From contig AGIF02000001.1 in assembly GCA_000227505.4 (NCBI GenBank), positions 1,074,035-1,138,034 of the forward strand: a DNA stretch of 64,000 nt, given 5' to 3'. The notes beneath the pieces were generated by a model. The model was not told where the DNA came from, searched no databases, and saw only the letters and a list, made by a program, of their open reading frames with translations. Position numbers and translations under genes: made by a program. The DNA comes from a gamma proteobacterium HIMB55. Its GTDB lineage: Bacteria > Pseudomonadota > Gammaproteobacteria > Pseudomonadales > Halieaceae. Of the stretch, positions 9,117-17,766 are shown one piece after another; the first letter of the stretch is position 1; each line of letters opens with the position of its first letter.

Positions 9117-9125
9117 CCGACGTAT

Positions 9126-9201
9126 GCGGGAATAGCTCAGCTGGTAGAGCGCAACCTTGCCAAGGTTGAGGTCGCGAGTTCGAACCTCGTTTCCCGCTCC
9201 A
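9126..9201 (+). tRNA. glyW: tRNA-Gly (anticodon GCC)
   Basis: 76 bases fold as a standard cloverleaf. Acceptor GCGGGAA pairs with TTCCCGC, the D-arm is GCTC/GAGC, the anticodon stem CAACC/GGTTG holds loop TTGCCAA with anticodon GCC, and the T-arm loop is TTCGAAC. The discriminator is T and the 3' CCA is encoded (9199-9201). The anticodon reads GGC and GGU. It lies 33 bases after pgsA, as glyW does in E. coli, but the cysT and leuZ tRNAs that follow there are missing. Confidence 0.97.
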
Positions 9202-9271
9202 ACTTCCTTGAGGTGGTTATTTACGCGACCTCATACCCATTAAGCACACTTTTTCCTAATAGGCTTGCTAG

Positions 9272-9925
9272 ATGAGTGCTGAGACGTGGTTATTGCTCTC
9301 CCTGACTCTGTTTGCCGGTGCAGCATCTCCTGGGCCGTCTCTGGCGCTCGTGGTCCGTACTGCGCTCGCTCACGGTCGATTGGCAGGCGTGACTGTCGCC
9401 TTGGCCCATGGGGTAGGTGTCACCATCTATGCCTTAGCTGTCGTGTTTGGTGTATCTGGCTTGGTGACACGAGTCGATGGCGCGATGCTTGTGATTCAGG
9501 TCCTCGGCGCGTCATTCATCATCTATCTTGGGGCCAAAATGCTTCGTGCAGGCCTAAAGGGTTTGATGGTCGGTGATACGGGTCCTCTGCATCCAGAAAA
9601 TAAGTACTCGGACAAAGTAACTGCGGCGGTCCACGCACGAGATGGTTTACTTATTGTTGTCCTCAACCCCAAAGTCATCATCTTTTTCGTCGCTATCTTT
9701 AGCCAGTTCTTATCGCCATCACTAAGCTTGAGTTCGCAACTAGTAGCCGCTGCGTTGGCAGGTATCATCGATGCGTCTTGGTATGGTGTGATGGCTCTTA
9801 TCGTTAGTAAGAAAGGCGTGCGTGACAAGCTCCAACGAGCTGCTAACCCTTTTGATGTCTTCTTCGGCGTATTGTTAATAACGGTTGCCTTGCTGGTCTT
9901 GTGGAGTGTTGTTGGCACTAACTAA
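9272..9925 (+). CDS. LysE/RhtB family amino-acid exporter
   Basis: Inner-membrane efflux protein. The 217 residues show the LysE fold: an N-terminal helix with the family motif AASPGPSLALVVRTALAHGR (18-37), then about five more helices ending in a C-terminal hydrophobic stretch. Members export lysine, arginine, threonine, homoserine or related metabolites; the substrate cannot be told from sequence. It stands alone between the tRNA and a convergent gene on the other strand. Confidence 0.85.
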   Translation: MSAETWLLLSLTLFAGAASPGPSLALVVRTALAHGRLAGVTVALAHGVGVTIYALAVVFGVSGLVTRVDGAMLVIQVLGASFIIYLGAKMLRAGLKGLMVGDTGPLHPENKYSDKVTAAVHARDGLLIVVLNPKVIIFFVAIFSQFLSPSLSLSSQLVAAALAGIIDASWYGVMALIVSKKGVRDKLQRAANPFDVFFGVLLITVALLVLWSVVGTN

Positions 9926-10037
9926 GCCTCAAGACTTCCTCACCACGACTGGTCCGTGGAAGTCGGTCATCGCGCCAATATTCATCATCGCACCGATTAT
10001 TATCTTTGAGCGTCAAGTGATACTGGGCGCAATAGGT

Positions 10038-11399
10038 TTATGGAGCGAGTGCCGAGACCACCCTTGCATGAAACTCTTCGATGAAGAAGGTGGAGGGTGC
10101 TGCGATCGCCATGGCGTTAGGTACGGAGCCGAGCCAATTAGATTCAGCCACCGAGCCGGGGACCAGATTCATTTTAAAGTCGTCTGATTGATTGAGATAA
10201 GCCTTGTACAAGCTTGCCCGCACGATAATCAGATTGTGCTTGAAATCCATGGCGATGAACTGGCCATCAAAACCGCGCGTTACAACGACACGATTTAGGC
10301 AAGTATTGTCGTCATCCTGCTCTGCACAGAAACTCCAAAACTGTTTGTCGTAGAAATCGGACATGGCACGGATTTCCGACACATAGCTACTGTATTGAGT
10401 TCCGCTTTCAAGTTCGATGCCGCCTAAATGCAATAGGTATCCAAATTTGGCGAAGTCTCGGGGGGTGGCATCGAGGCAACAATAGGTCAGGTAGTTACCG
10501 TTTGCTTGACCACTCTCGACGTCATCGCGCCACCAAGTTGCACTCATGTTGATCGGTTCAAAGAGCTCAGTCTGTGCAAACGTGCCCGCATCCTGTCCCG
10601 TTGCGCGAAACAGTATTTCACCCAGTATTTGGGTGTCACAGTTGGAATACAGGAATTCACCTGCGGTGTAGATGCCGTCTGGATCCCAAGGGTAGGTTGC
10701 CCCGTCTACCGCGAGCCCCCGGTCGATGCAGGCCGTCATCTGGTCGGGATAAAAGACAATATTGCCCCCGGCTGCTGCATCGCCTTGGTTCATGCATTCC
10801 CCCAGGTCGCCTGTATTGGGCAAGAAACACACAGGAACCAGACCCGAGCGCATGTCTAATAGCTGCTCAATCGTAATATCGGCGCGATCGTCTGCCTGCC
10901 ACTCAGTTATGAAGTCCGACGCCAATTGATCGGTAGAGCTGATAAACCCTTTCTCAATAGCTATACCTATCAGCATGCTAGTGAAGGATTTTGCGGTCGA
11001 CCACGACGTCATCAGGCTTGAGCTATCGCGAGTCCCATAATTTTCAGCCCAAAACGCAGGATCTTGTGCTCCCGGGTCAGACGCTAGAGAGACCAAGGTG
11101 TTTACCTCGCCGTCTGAAATACCTCGGTACTGCTCCCCGACGATCTTGCCATTGCGGACAACGAGTGCTGCTTGAGTGAATGAGCCGTCTTGCATCGCGT
11201 AATCGAAGGCATCTGACAAAGCGCTTTCGTCAAAACCAGCATCGGTGGCGGATTGGGTTTCCCAGTTATCGGGATGCGGTGATTGAAAGCTTGGTGGCGG
11301 CGTCACGACAGGTGCCGGAGCAGGGGAAGAAGAGCCACCGCCTCCGCAGGCTTGTAGTGTTAAGGCTGCGAGAAGCGTGAAGTATTCGATTCGATTCAT
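10038..11399 (-). CDS. Serine beta-lactamase-like hydrolase, probable lipoprotein
   Basis: 453 residues with a lipoprotein signal: a hydrophobic N-terminus ending LQAC, lipidated Cys18, then a Gly/Ser/Pro linker. The catalytic domain has the class C/esterase pair S-T-A-K (134-137) and Y-S-N (251-253) and a late R-G-F-D-G-Q motif in the place of the third KTG/HTG element, so it is a serine hydrolase of the Beta-lactamase superfamily (esterase EstB, 6-aminohexanoate-dimer hydrolase and PBP4-like relatives). Several cysteines (near 191, 202, 224, 254 and a CC pair) suggest disulfides outside the cytoplasm. The substrate is unknown; antibiotic hydrolysis should not be assumed. It lies 18 bases downstream of the acyl-CoA synthetase and may be co-transcribed with it. 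Confidence 0.8.
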   Translation of the reverse strand: MNRIEYFTLLAALTLQACGGGGSSSPAPAPVVTPPPSFQSPHPDNWETQSATDAGFDESALSDAFDYAMQDGSFTQAALVVRNGKIVGEQYRGISDGEVNTLVSLASDPGAQDPAFWAENYGTRDSSSLMTSWSTAKSFTSMLIGIAIEKGFISSTDQLASDFITEWQADDRADITIEQLLDMRSGLVPVCFLPNTGDLGECMNQGDAAAGGNIVFYPDQMTACIDRGLAVDGATYPWDPDGIYTAGEFLYSNCDTQILGEILFRATGQDAGTFAQTELFEPINMSATWWRDDVESGQANGNYLTYCCLDATPRDFAKFGYLLHLGGIELESGTQYSSYVSEIRAMSDFYDKQFWSFCAEQDDDNTCLNRVVVTRGFDGQFIAMDFKHNLIIVRASLYKAYLNQSDDFKMNLVPGSVAESNWLGSVPNAMAIAAPSTFFIEEFHARVVSALAP

Positions 11400-11417
11400 A
11401 GGCAGCCTTTTGACACT

Positions 11418-13043
11418 TTATTGATGTGCTTCTGCTGTCGCCTTAGCCCATTTGTAGTCTGCTTTGCCATTAGGCGCGCGCTGCACTACATCCACCAAGA
11501 TGCATTGCTTTGGCGCCTTGTAGCCCGCTAACTGCGTTTTGACATGCTCTCGAAGGCCATCCTCACCGATCGGTACTGTGCCGGGCTTTTGTGAGTAAAC
11601 GGCAATCACACGGTTACCGAGGCGCTCGTCAGGCAGACCTACAACCAAGCAGTCCTCGACGTCGTCGTGGCGCTTAATCGATTCTTCAACTTCCTCGGTG
11701 AAGACCTTCTCGCCACCTGTATTGATGCACTGCGAGCCACGACCTAGCAGTGTAATGGTGCCATCGGCCTCAACGGTCGCGAAGTCGCCTGGGAAGGAAT
11801 AACGAATGCCATCCACAACACGGAAGGTTCGCGCTGATTTCTCCTCGTCTTTGTAATACCCGCGGGGAACGATTCCTGCAGTGGCGACCATGCCCATCTC
11901 ACCCGAGCCCGGTTGTACGGGTTTGTCGTCCTCGTTAAAGACTTTGACATAGTCGGCAATCATGAACTTCGCCGTCTTGGCGGCGCCTTCGCGGGTACTA
12001 ATAGACGCACCCATAGAGCCCTCGGTTGAGCCCATAATGTCGTTGAGTACCATATTCTGATGCCTGAGGAGGCCTTCCTTGATCTCCGAGGACCACATTA
12101 CGCCCGAGGAGGCGATTTGACCCACACGCGACAAGTCGTAGGGCTTTCCAGCCGCTTTGGCCGCATCAAGGGCTGCCAGAATTGGACGCGCAAACGCATC
12201 ACCCACAATCGTAAGGTCAGTCACCTTGTTATCAACGACGCACTGCAAGAGCGCGTCCGCGTCGAGGTGCTGTGTTCGCTGAGTAACGACAGTACCGCCG
12301 CAGTTAAGCGCAACCATGGTACCGATCCACATACCGGTACCGTGCATTTGCGGACAGGCAGGGAGGCTACAGTGGACAGCGCTCATTTCCGTTATCGCTC
12401 GGGCACCTGCAAGTACCTCATCGATGGATGTGGGTGGTGCGAGGCCTCGAGAAGTGTAGCCGCCAATACAGAGCCAGTGGGCGAGGGCGCCGTTGTCGTA
12501 CATGACACCCTTGGGCATGCCTGTCGTGCCGCCCGTGTACAGCATATAGCGGTCGTCAAAGGCACTCGGTGTAAAGGGCAGAGGATCGGAGCTTGTTAAC
12601 GCTGTTTCATAATCCAGAGCGCCGTCTAGCAGCGGTTCGCCACATCCGTCATCGACTTGGATGTAGAGCTTAATCTTCGGCAGTGAATCCCGAATTTCCT
12701 TAATTCGCGGTGCATAGCTTGCGTGGAAAATCACCACCTCGGAGTCACTGTTATCGAGCAGGTAGATGAGCTCCTCGGCACGATAGCGATAATTCACGTT
12801 TACGGGGCAAACAGACTGCTTGAAACAGCCAAAATGCGCTTCGGTGTACTCGTTACAGTTAAGCATGTACATACCCACTGACGCGCCATTGGTGACACCG
12901 TTCGCCGCGAAAAGACCTGCTAGTCGAGCAGCTCTGTCATTGAACTCTGACCATGTAACCGTTTTACCTTCGCAGATGAGGGCAGGTCGGTCAGGGAACT
13001 CCTCTGAGAGTGCCGTCCAAACGTTATTGAAGTGAAATTCCAT
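11418..13043 (-). CDS. Acyl-CoA synthetase (AMP-forming, FadD family)
   Basis: Activates a carboxylic acid to its CoA thioester through an acyl-adenylate. The 541 residues carry the AMP-binding P-loop YTGGTTGMPKG (169-179), the adenylate motif GSTEGSMG, the hinge region YSFPGDFA...GRGSQCINTGGEKV and the C-terminal catalytic lysine context PNGKADYK. Overall it resembles the actinobacterial/proteobacterial FadD3/FadD19-type synthetases used for branched, sterol side-chain or medium-chain acids, but the substrate is not fixed by sequence. The serine hydrolase gene follows closely. A short palindrome lies about 70 bases upstream of the start. Confidence 0.85.
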   Translation of the reverse strand: MEFHFNNVWTALSEEFPDRPALICEGKTVTWSEFNDRAARLAGLFAANGVTNGASVGMYMLNCNEYTEAHFGCFKQSVCPVNVNYRYRAEELIYLLDNSDSEVVIFHASYAPRIKEIRDSLPKIKLYIQVDDGCGEPLLDGALDYETALTSSDPLPFTPSAFDDRYMLYTGGTTGMPKGVMYDNGALAHWLCIGGYTSRGLAPPTSIDEVLAGARAITEMSAVHCSLPACPQMHGTGMWIGTMVALNCGGTVVTQRTQHLDADALLQCVVDNKVTDLTIVGDAFARPILAALDAAKAAGKPYDLSRVGQIASSGVMWSSEIKEGLLRHQNMVLNDIMGSTEGSMGASISTREGAAKTAKFMIADYVKVFNEDDKPVQPGSGEMGMVATAGIVPRGYYKDEEKSARTFRVVDGIRYSFPGDFATVEADGTITLLGRGSQCINTGGEKVFTEEVEESIKRHDDVEDCLVVGLPDERLGNRVIAVYSQKPGTVPIGEDGLREHVKTQLAGYKAPKQCILVDVVQRAPNGKADYKWAKATAEAHQ

Positions 13044-13111
13044 CTAATTGCTCCGCTGACTTTATTTTTGTTAACAGCGCGGCGCAGATAATGAATCAAA
13101 CGCCGATCCAT

Positions 13112-13124
13112 GAGTCAGAGACTC
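13112..13124. promoter_or_regulatory. Perfect 13-base inverted repeat upstream of the acyl-CoA synthetase
   Basis: GAGTC-AGA-GACTC lies in the 200-base gap between the acyl-CoA synthetase and deaD, about 70 bases upstream of the synthetase start. It could be a binding site for a dimeric repressor of fatty-acid genes, but the sequence matches no operator I recognise and may be chance. Confidence 0.2.
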
Positions 13125-13244
13125 TCATGAGCCGGCGGAGATTTCTAGCCCGTTTGAGGGTGTTTGCCGCAGTCGGTTCGGCGGCGTTTTAGGTAGAGTC
13201 GAGGGTTGGCGGCAAGGGGCTTATCTACCGCTACTCTACCGGCA

Positions 13245-14984
13245 CTACGCAGAGTACGAATCGACGACCCTAACGATGCCGAGATTCGTTCCTCGCACGC
13301 GTGTTTTCTTCAAATGCTTGAGAATCGGTTTGGGCATGCCCTCGGGCAGATCAATAGTCGCGTAGTGCTCAAAAATATTGATTTTGCCAATGAATTCGCC
13401 TTCGATGCCGGCTTCATTGGCAATGGCACCCATGATCTCGCTGGGCTTAACACTCTGCTTTTTCCCAACGCCCAGCCAGAAGCGCTCCATTACTACATCG
13501 GGATGCTCCTCAAGCGGGCGAGCGCGTCCGAGCTCTTTTACGGTGTAAGAGAGTGGAACTTCGCGCTCTTTTCCGTGCTTGTCCTTGAGTGGACGCGGCT
13601 CCTTGCGCGCATCTCGTGGAGGCTTCTGTTCTGCCTCAGCGCGGGATTTCCCTCCCTTGGCTGGCTCTGGGGGCAGCTCTACACCGTCCATTACCATGGC
13701 CGCTAAAGCTAGAGCGATATCTTTGTGGCTGTGTCCGTCTTTTAAAAGCTGCTCGACCGCGTCATTCGCTTTCGGGTGCGTGGGTGCTCCCATAGCATCG
13801 CGCAGCTTGTTGACAAGCCGCTCCCTCGCTTTCGCATCAATTTCCGCATAGGTCGGCAAGTCGATGGGCTGAATTTTCTGCTTGGTTACTTTCTCGATGT
13901 TATGGAGCATTCGACGTTCGCGCGGTGCAACAAACAAGATTGCTTTACCCGCGCGTCCTGCTCGACCCGTGCGACCAATGCGATGAACATAAGACTCACG
14001 ATCGAAAGGAATGTCGTAGTTGATGACGTGAGTTATGCGCTCTACGTCTAAGCCCCGAGCGGCAACATCAGTGGCAACGACGATATCGAGGCGACCGTCC
14101 TTCAGCTGCTCCACGGTTTTTATTCGTGTCTTTTGATCAATATCGCCGTTGAGCGGAGACGCATTAAAGCCTCGCTGGCGCAATTGATCTGCAATGGCCG
14201 AGGTCGACTCGCGCGTCCGCACAAAAATAATGACGCCTTGAGTGTCCTCTACCGCCATAAATCGCGTGAGGGCATCGAGCTTGTTTGTTCCCTTTACCAA
14301 CCAATAACGCTGCTCGATATTGGTATTGGTTGTCGCTTGAGAGGCGATAGAGACCTCGACAGGGTCCACAAGGTGCACGTTGGCAATTTCACGTATGCGA
14401 GGCGGCATGGTGGCTGAGAACAAAGCGACGCGCCGACCTTTGGGCGTCTGCGAGAGGATCTCGTCGACATCGTCGATGAAACCCATGCGGAGCATTTCAT
14501 CAGCTTCGTCCAGCACAACGGTCTTAATCTGGCTGAAGTCAGCCGACTTTCGATTGAGGTGGTCGAGCAGACGGCCAGGTGTAGCAACAATGACGTGGAC
14601 ACCTTCTCTCAATTGCTTGAGTTGCTGGCGCATATCGTTACCACCACAGAGGGCAACGACCCTGCACCCCTTGGAGCGCTTGGCATAGCTTCTGAATGCA
14701 TCCGCCACTTGCATCGAAAGCTCGCGCGTCGGGCAAAGAACAAGAATCTGCGGTACAACTGCGTCAAAATCTAGGCTAGCCAATGAGGGCAGTGCAAAAG
14801 CAGCCGTTTTACCAGTGCCTGTTTGTGCAATCCCGACGACGTCTTGTCCGCTGAGCATGGCAGGTATCGTTTCTGCTTGGATCGGTGTTGCAGCCTCGTA
14901 GCCCAACTCAGTGAGGGAATTCAGCAAAAAATGGGGCAAACCAAGGCTATCGAAAGCCGTTGGCGCGGAATCAGTATCGGTCAT
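13245..14984 (-). CDS. deaD: ATP-dependent DEAD-box RNA helicase DeaD/CsdA
   Basis: Unwinds RNA in ribosome assembly and mRNA decay, especially in the cold. The 579 residues give all helicase motifs in order: Q motif (TPIQ, 33-36), AQTGTGKT (53-60), PTRELSMQ, TPGRLLDH, DEAD (near 158), SAT, RGLDVERITHVINYD and HRIGRTGRAG. After a charged linker, residues about 500-575 form the DbpA/CsdA-type RNA-binding domain (GAIANEAGIEGEFIGKINIF; LPEGMPK; LKKTRVRG), which separates DeaD from RhlB, RhlE and SrmB. It appears to be a single-gene unit, transcribed toward the acyl-CoA synthetase. Confidence 0.93.
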   Translation of the reverse strand: MTDTDSAPTAFDSLGLPHFLLNSLTELGYEAATPIQAETIPAMLSGQDVVGIAQTGTGKTAAFALPSLASLDFDAVVPQILVLCPTRELSMQVADAFRSYAKRSKGCRVVALCGGNDMRQQLKQLREGVHVIVATPGRLLDHLNRKSADFSQIKTVVLDEADEMLRMGFIDDVDEILSQTPKGRRVALFSATMPPRIREIANVHLVDPVEVSIASQATTNTNIEQRYWLVKGTNKLDALTRFMAVEDTQGVIIFVRTRESTSAIADQLRQRGFNASPLNGDIDQKTRIKTVEQLKDGRLDIVVATDVAARGLDVERITHVINYDIPFDRESYVHRIGRTGRAGRAGKAILFVAPRERRMLHNIEKVTKQKIQPIDLPTYAEIDAKARERLVNKLRDAMGAPTHPKANDAVEQLLKDGHSHKDIALALAAMVMDGVELPPEPAKGGKSRAEAEQKPPRDARKEPRPLKDKHGKEREVPLSYTVKELGRARPLEEHPDVVMERFWLGVGKKQSVKPSEIMGAIANEAGIEGEFIGKINIFEHYATIDLPEGMPKPILKHLKKTRVRGTNLGIVRVVDSYSA

Positions 14985-15139
14985 GGAATATGTACGGGCT
15001 GGGAAAGCGCGCAGACTACGCTCACATGCTGAACTGAGAAAGGTAAATCCTGCCTATATCTACCGTTTTTATTCGTAAAGAACGAGATTAGCCTCGAAAC
15101 GGCGCCGTTGAGGCTCTTGCCACTCGCGAGCGCCTTTAC

Positions 15140-16459
15140 TCAGTTTGCTTCAAGCGTACCCTTGGTCTTTTCAATGTCACTGAGCAGGGCTCGCTGCGCT
15201 TTCCAAAAAAAGAAAACGCCCGATGTGCCAATCGTGAGTGCTGTAACCATGGCATACCGTAAATTCTCAGCACCAAAATATGTGCTGAAGGAATCTGATA
15301 GCGCCCCCACGAATAACGGGCCCAAGCCAAGGCCGATCATGTTAATGACGAATAGCAGAATGGCGGAGGTACTGGCGCGCATGCCGGCCGGTACGAGCGT
15401 ATGGCAAATGGCGATGCAGGGCCCCAAATAAAGCGTGCCCAAAATGTGGCCAGGCGCGTAGGCCATAATCACGTAAAACGGCTCAGTCCCCAGTAGAGTG
15501 ATATAGGAAAGCGGCAGGGATAGCAGGATCCCGTAGAGCGCAATACGGACATACCAACGCTTATCTTTTTTCCCCCAGCGATCAGCTAAATAGCCCCCGA
15601 GGAAGGTGCCTAACATGCCTGTTGTCCCGCCAATGATGCCAAGGACTACACCTACTTCCGTGACGGATAATCCATAGTTACGGATTAGCAGGGAAGGGAA
15701 GAAGTTACCGTTGCCATACCCGACAAAAGACGCGGTGGAGCATCCCAGCGCTATCCACCAGAACGAAGGACGCTTGGCCAAAACAGCCATGGTGTCTTTA
15801 AAGCTAGCCTTATCCTGGCTAGTTGCCGAAGCCAGGGTGCGCTTTGGCTCCTTAACTAAAATGAGCAGTAGGAATGCCAGGACAATGCCAGGGATACCTA
15901 CAATGAAGAAAGCGTTTCGCCACCCAAAAGTTTCCGCAATCCACCCGCCAGCGAAATAGCCGAAAAATATCCCGAAGTAGATGCCAGTCGTATAAATTGA
16001 TATGGCTGTCCCGCGTTTCTCCTCGGGGAAATAGTCGCTTAGCATCGAGTGCGATGGCGGCGATCCGCCGGCTTCACCGAGCCCAACACCGAGACGTGCG
16101 AGCAACAACTGCGTGTAGTTTTGGACCATTCCCGAGAGGGTGGTCATAACACTGAAGATGCCTAGCGAGGCTGCGACGATGTTTCTCCGATTACTGCGAT
16201 CAGCGAGCCAGGCGATCGGAATTCCTGCGGTTACATAGACAATCGCAAAGCTAAAGCCGGTTAACAGGCCTAACTGTGTGTCACTGAGGCCGAGATCGGC
16301 TTTTATAGGCTCTTGAAGAATGACAAGAATCTGGCGGTCGATAAAGTTGAAGGTGTACACCAACGTTAGAATACCCAGCACAAACCATTTGTAGTTTGAG
16401 GAATGGCTGGGCGAGGCGTTAGGGGCGGCGCTGGATGAGTCTTGGGTCACTTCTTCCAC
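15140..16459 (-). CDS. MFS transporter, spinster-like
   Basis: 439 residues with about twelve membrane helices in two halves. The early loop motif (LTGFSFAIVYVTAGIPIAWLADRSNR, near 65-90) and the LGVGLGEAGGSPPSHSMLSDYF stretch are typical of the spinster/YjjL-like branch of the major facilitator superfamily, which is abundant in OM60-type bacteria. The branch has been linked to organic acids and lipids, but the substrate here is unknown. It reads away from moaC across a 108-base gap that contains a short tandem repeat. Confidence 0.8.
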   Translation of the reverse strand: MEEVTQDSSSAAPNASPSHSSNYKWFVLGILTLVYTFNFIDRQILVILQEPIKADLGLSDTQLGLLTGFSFAIVYVTAGIPIAWLADRSNRRNIVAASLGIFSVMTTLSGMVQNYTQLLLARLGVGLGEAGGSPPSHSMLSDYFPEEKRGTAISIYTTGIYFGIFFGYFAGGWIAETFGWRNAFFIVGIPGIVLAFLLLILVKEPKRTLASATSQDKASFKDTMAVLAKRPSFWWIALGCSTASFVGYGNGNFFPSLLIRNYGLSVTEVGVVLGIIGGTTGMLGTFLGGYLADRWGKKDKRWYVRIALYGILLSLPLSYITLLGTEPFYVIMAYAPGHILGTLYLGPCIAICHTLVPAGMRASTSAILLFVINMIGLGLGPLFVGALSDSFSTYFGAENLRYAMVTALTIGTSGVFFFWKAQRALLSDIEKTKGTLEAN

Positions 16460-16504
16460 CGTTTCATGTTGTGCAAATTATCTTTATCGTTATGACGGAG
16501 CTTT

Positions 16505-16524
16505 CATGCCACAGCATGCCACAG
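16505..16524. repeat. Two tandem copies of a 10-base unit
   Basis: CATGCCACAG occurs twice head-to-tail in the divergent gap between the MFS gene and moaC. It may be a regulatory site or simple slippage. No molybdenum-cofactor riboswitch is recognisable in this gap. Confidence 0.7.
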
Positions 16525-16567
16525 TTGCGGTAAGCTTCCAGTTTTAAGCTCTGCGATACAAAAGATA

Positions 16568-17056
16568 ATGAGTAACGAGCAATCATTGACGCACCTCGAC
16601 AACCGCGGTGAAGCCCACATGGTGGATGTGGGCGATAAGGAAGTGACGCAGCGCATAGCAGTTGCGCGGTCGAAGATTCGTATGGCGGCGTCGACACTCG
16701 CAGCCATCGAGTCCAGCGAACTGAAAAAGGGCGACGCGCTCGCCACAGCAAGAATTGCGGCGATTCAGGCAGCAAAAAAGACAAGCGACTTGATTCCTCT
16801 ATGCCATCCCTTACCGATCACTAAAGTGTCTGTCGATATGCAGTTAGATCGCGAGCTCCCGGGAGTAGTGACCGAGGTGACGTGTAAAGTACGCGGCCAA
16901 ACAGGTATCGAAATGGAGGCGCTCACCGGAGCCTCAGTCGCTGCGCTCACAATCTACGATATGGCGAAGGGGCTTGATAGAGGCATGGTGATAGAGGAAG
17001 TCACTTTGCTCGAAAAAACCGGTGGTAAATCAGGAGAGTGGCGTCATGACGGTTAA
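16568..17056 (+). CDS. moaC: Cyclic pyranopterin monophosphate synthase
   Basis: Converts the MoaA product to cyclic pyranopterin monophosphate, the first stable intermediate of molybdenum cofactor. The 162 residues (E. coli 161) include the family signatures [31 protein letters not shown] and [20 protein letters not shown]. moaD overlaps its end. No moaA or moaB is in the window, so the first enzyme must be encoded elsewhere. Confidence 0.95.
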   Translation: MSNEQSLTHLDNRGEAHMVDVGDKEVTQRIAVARSKIRMAASTLAAIESSELKKGDALATARIAAIQAAKKTSDLIPLCHPLPITKVSVDMQLDRELPGVVTEVTCKVRGQTGIEMEALTGASVAALTIYDMAKGLDRGMVIEEVTLLEKTGGKSGEWRHDG

Positions 17057-17300
17057 AGTGAAGTTTTTTTCTCTCATCAGAGAGGCCGTAGAAACCGAGG
17101 AACTGACACTCGATTTTGCCCAGGAAATATCGACAGTGGCAGGTCTTAAGTCATTGCTTGGCGAACGTGGTGAAGCGTGGGTGGAGGCCTTATCTCACCC
17201 GAACCTCATCCAGGCCGTCAATCAGCGTGTCGTGTTTCAAGAGGAGGCGATCAATGACGGTGATGAGGTCGCCTTTTTCCCTCCCATGACCGGGGGCTAA
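17046..17300 (+). CDS. moaD: Molybdopterin synthase sulfur-carrier subunit
   Basis: Small ubiquitin-like protein whose C-terminal thiocarboxylate donates sulfur to make molybdopterin. I start it at ATG 17046 (84 residues, [15 protein letters not shown]), preceded by AGGAGAG at about 17032-17038; an upstream GTG at 17022 would add eight unlikely residues. It ends in the required Gly-Gly (PPMTGG). It overlaps the end of moaC by 11 bases, and moaE begins one base after its stop, which fits tight coupling of the two synthase subunits. Confidence 0.92.
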   Translation: MTVKVKFFSLIREAVETEELTLDFAQEISTVAGLKSLLGERGEAWVEALSHPNLIQAVNQRVVFQEEAINDGDEVAFFPPMTGG

Positions 17301-17301
17301 G

Positions 17302-17766
17302 GTGTCGGTTACCGTCACTGACAACGATATCTCTCCCGGGGACCTTGCAACGGCATTTTACGCCAGTAACCCGCACGGTGCTGTGACCACATTTACCGGA
17401 TTTGTTCGCGACTTCAACTCGCAAGGCGATGTCGAGACACTGCATCTAGAGTGTTACGTAGAAATGGCAGAACGGGTGTTAAACGATCTTGGCGCCGAGG
17501 CAAGAAGGCGTTTTGACCTCAAAGCCTGGCAGATTGTCCACCGTTTTGGCAGCCTCTCGAGTGAGACGCCCATCGTTTTTGTTGCGACAAGCGCCGATCA
17601 TCGCGCCGAGGCTTTTAGTGCCTGTGAGTTTGTCATGGACACACTCAAAACAGACGCACCGTTTTGGAAGCGAGAAGATTCCGAGGGTGATGGGCAATGG
17701 GTTACAGTGGCTGCACGAGATATTGACCGCAGACAGCGGTGGGATACAAAGGATCTGGTTTCATGA
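17302..17766 (+). CDS. moaE: Molybdopterin synthase catalytic subunit
   Basis: Large subunit that transfers two sulfurs from MoaD to cyclic pyranopterin monophosphate. The 154 residues have the MoaE pattern: GAVTTFTGFVRDFN near the start, then LHLECYVEMAERVL and HRFGSL, and the catalytic lysines in MDTLKTDAPFWKRE. The start is GTG at 17302. Its stop overlaps the start of the following Nudix gene by four bases (ATGA). Confidence 0.94.
   Translation: MSVTVTDNDISPGDLATAFYASNPHGAVTTFTGFVRDFNSQGDVETLHLECYVEMAERVLNDLGAEARRRFDLKAWQIVHRFGSLSSETPIVFVATSADHRAEAFSACEFVMDTLKTDAPFWKREDSEGDGQWVTVAARDIDRRQRWDTKDLVS

Noticed and set aside
12060-12599. 179-codon plus-strand frame opposite the acyl-CoA synthetase
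   Set aside because: Antisense to a gene with clear family motifs; composition (many Arg, His, Cys) is typical of a shadow frame.
13205-13706. Plus-strand 166-codon frame opposite the deaD 3' end
   Set aside because: Antisense to the DbpA-type RNA-binding domain of DeaD, which is certain.
16460-16567. Possible molybdenum-cofactor riboswitch before moaC
   Set aside because: The gap is short and shows none of the conserved stem arrangement of that riboswitch, which normally precedes moaA.
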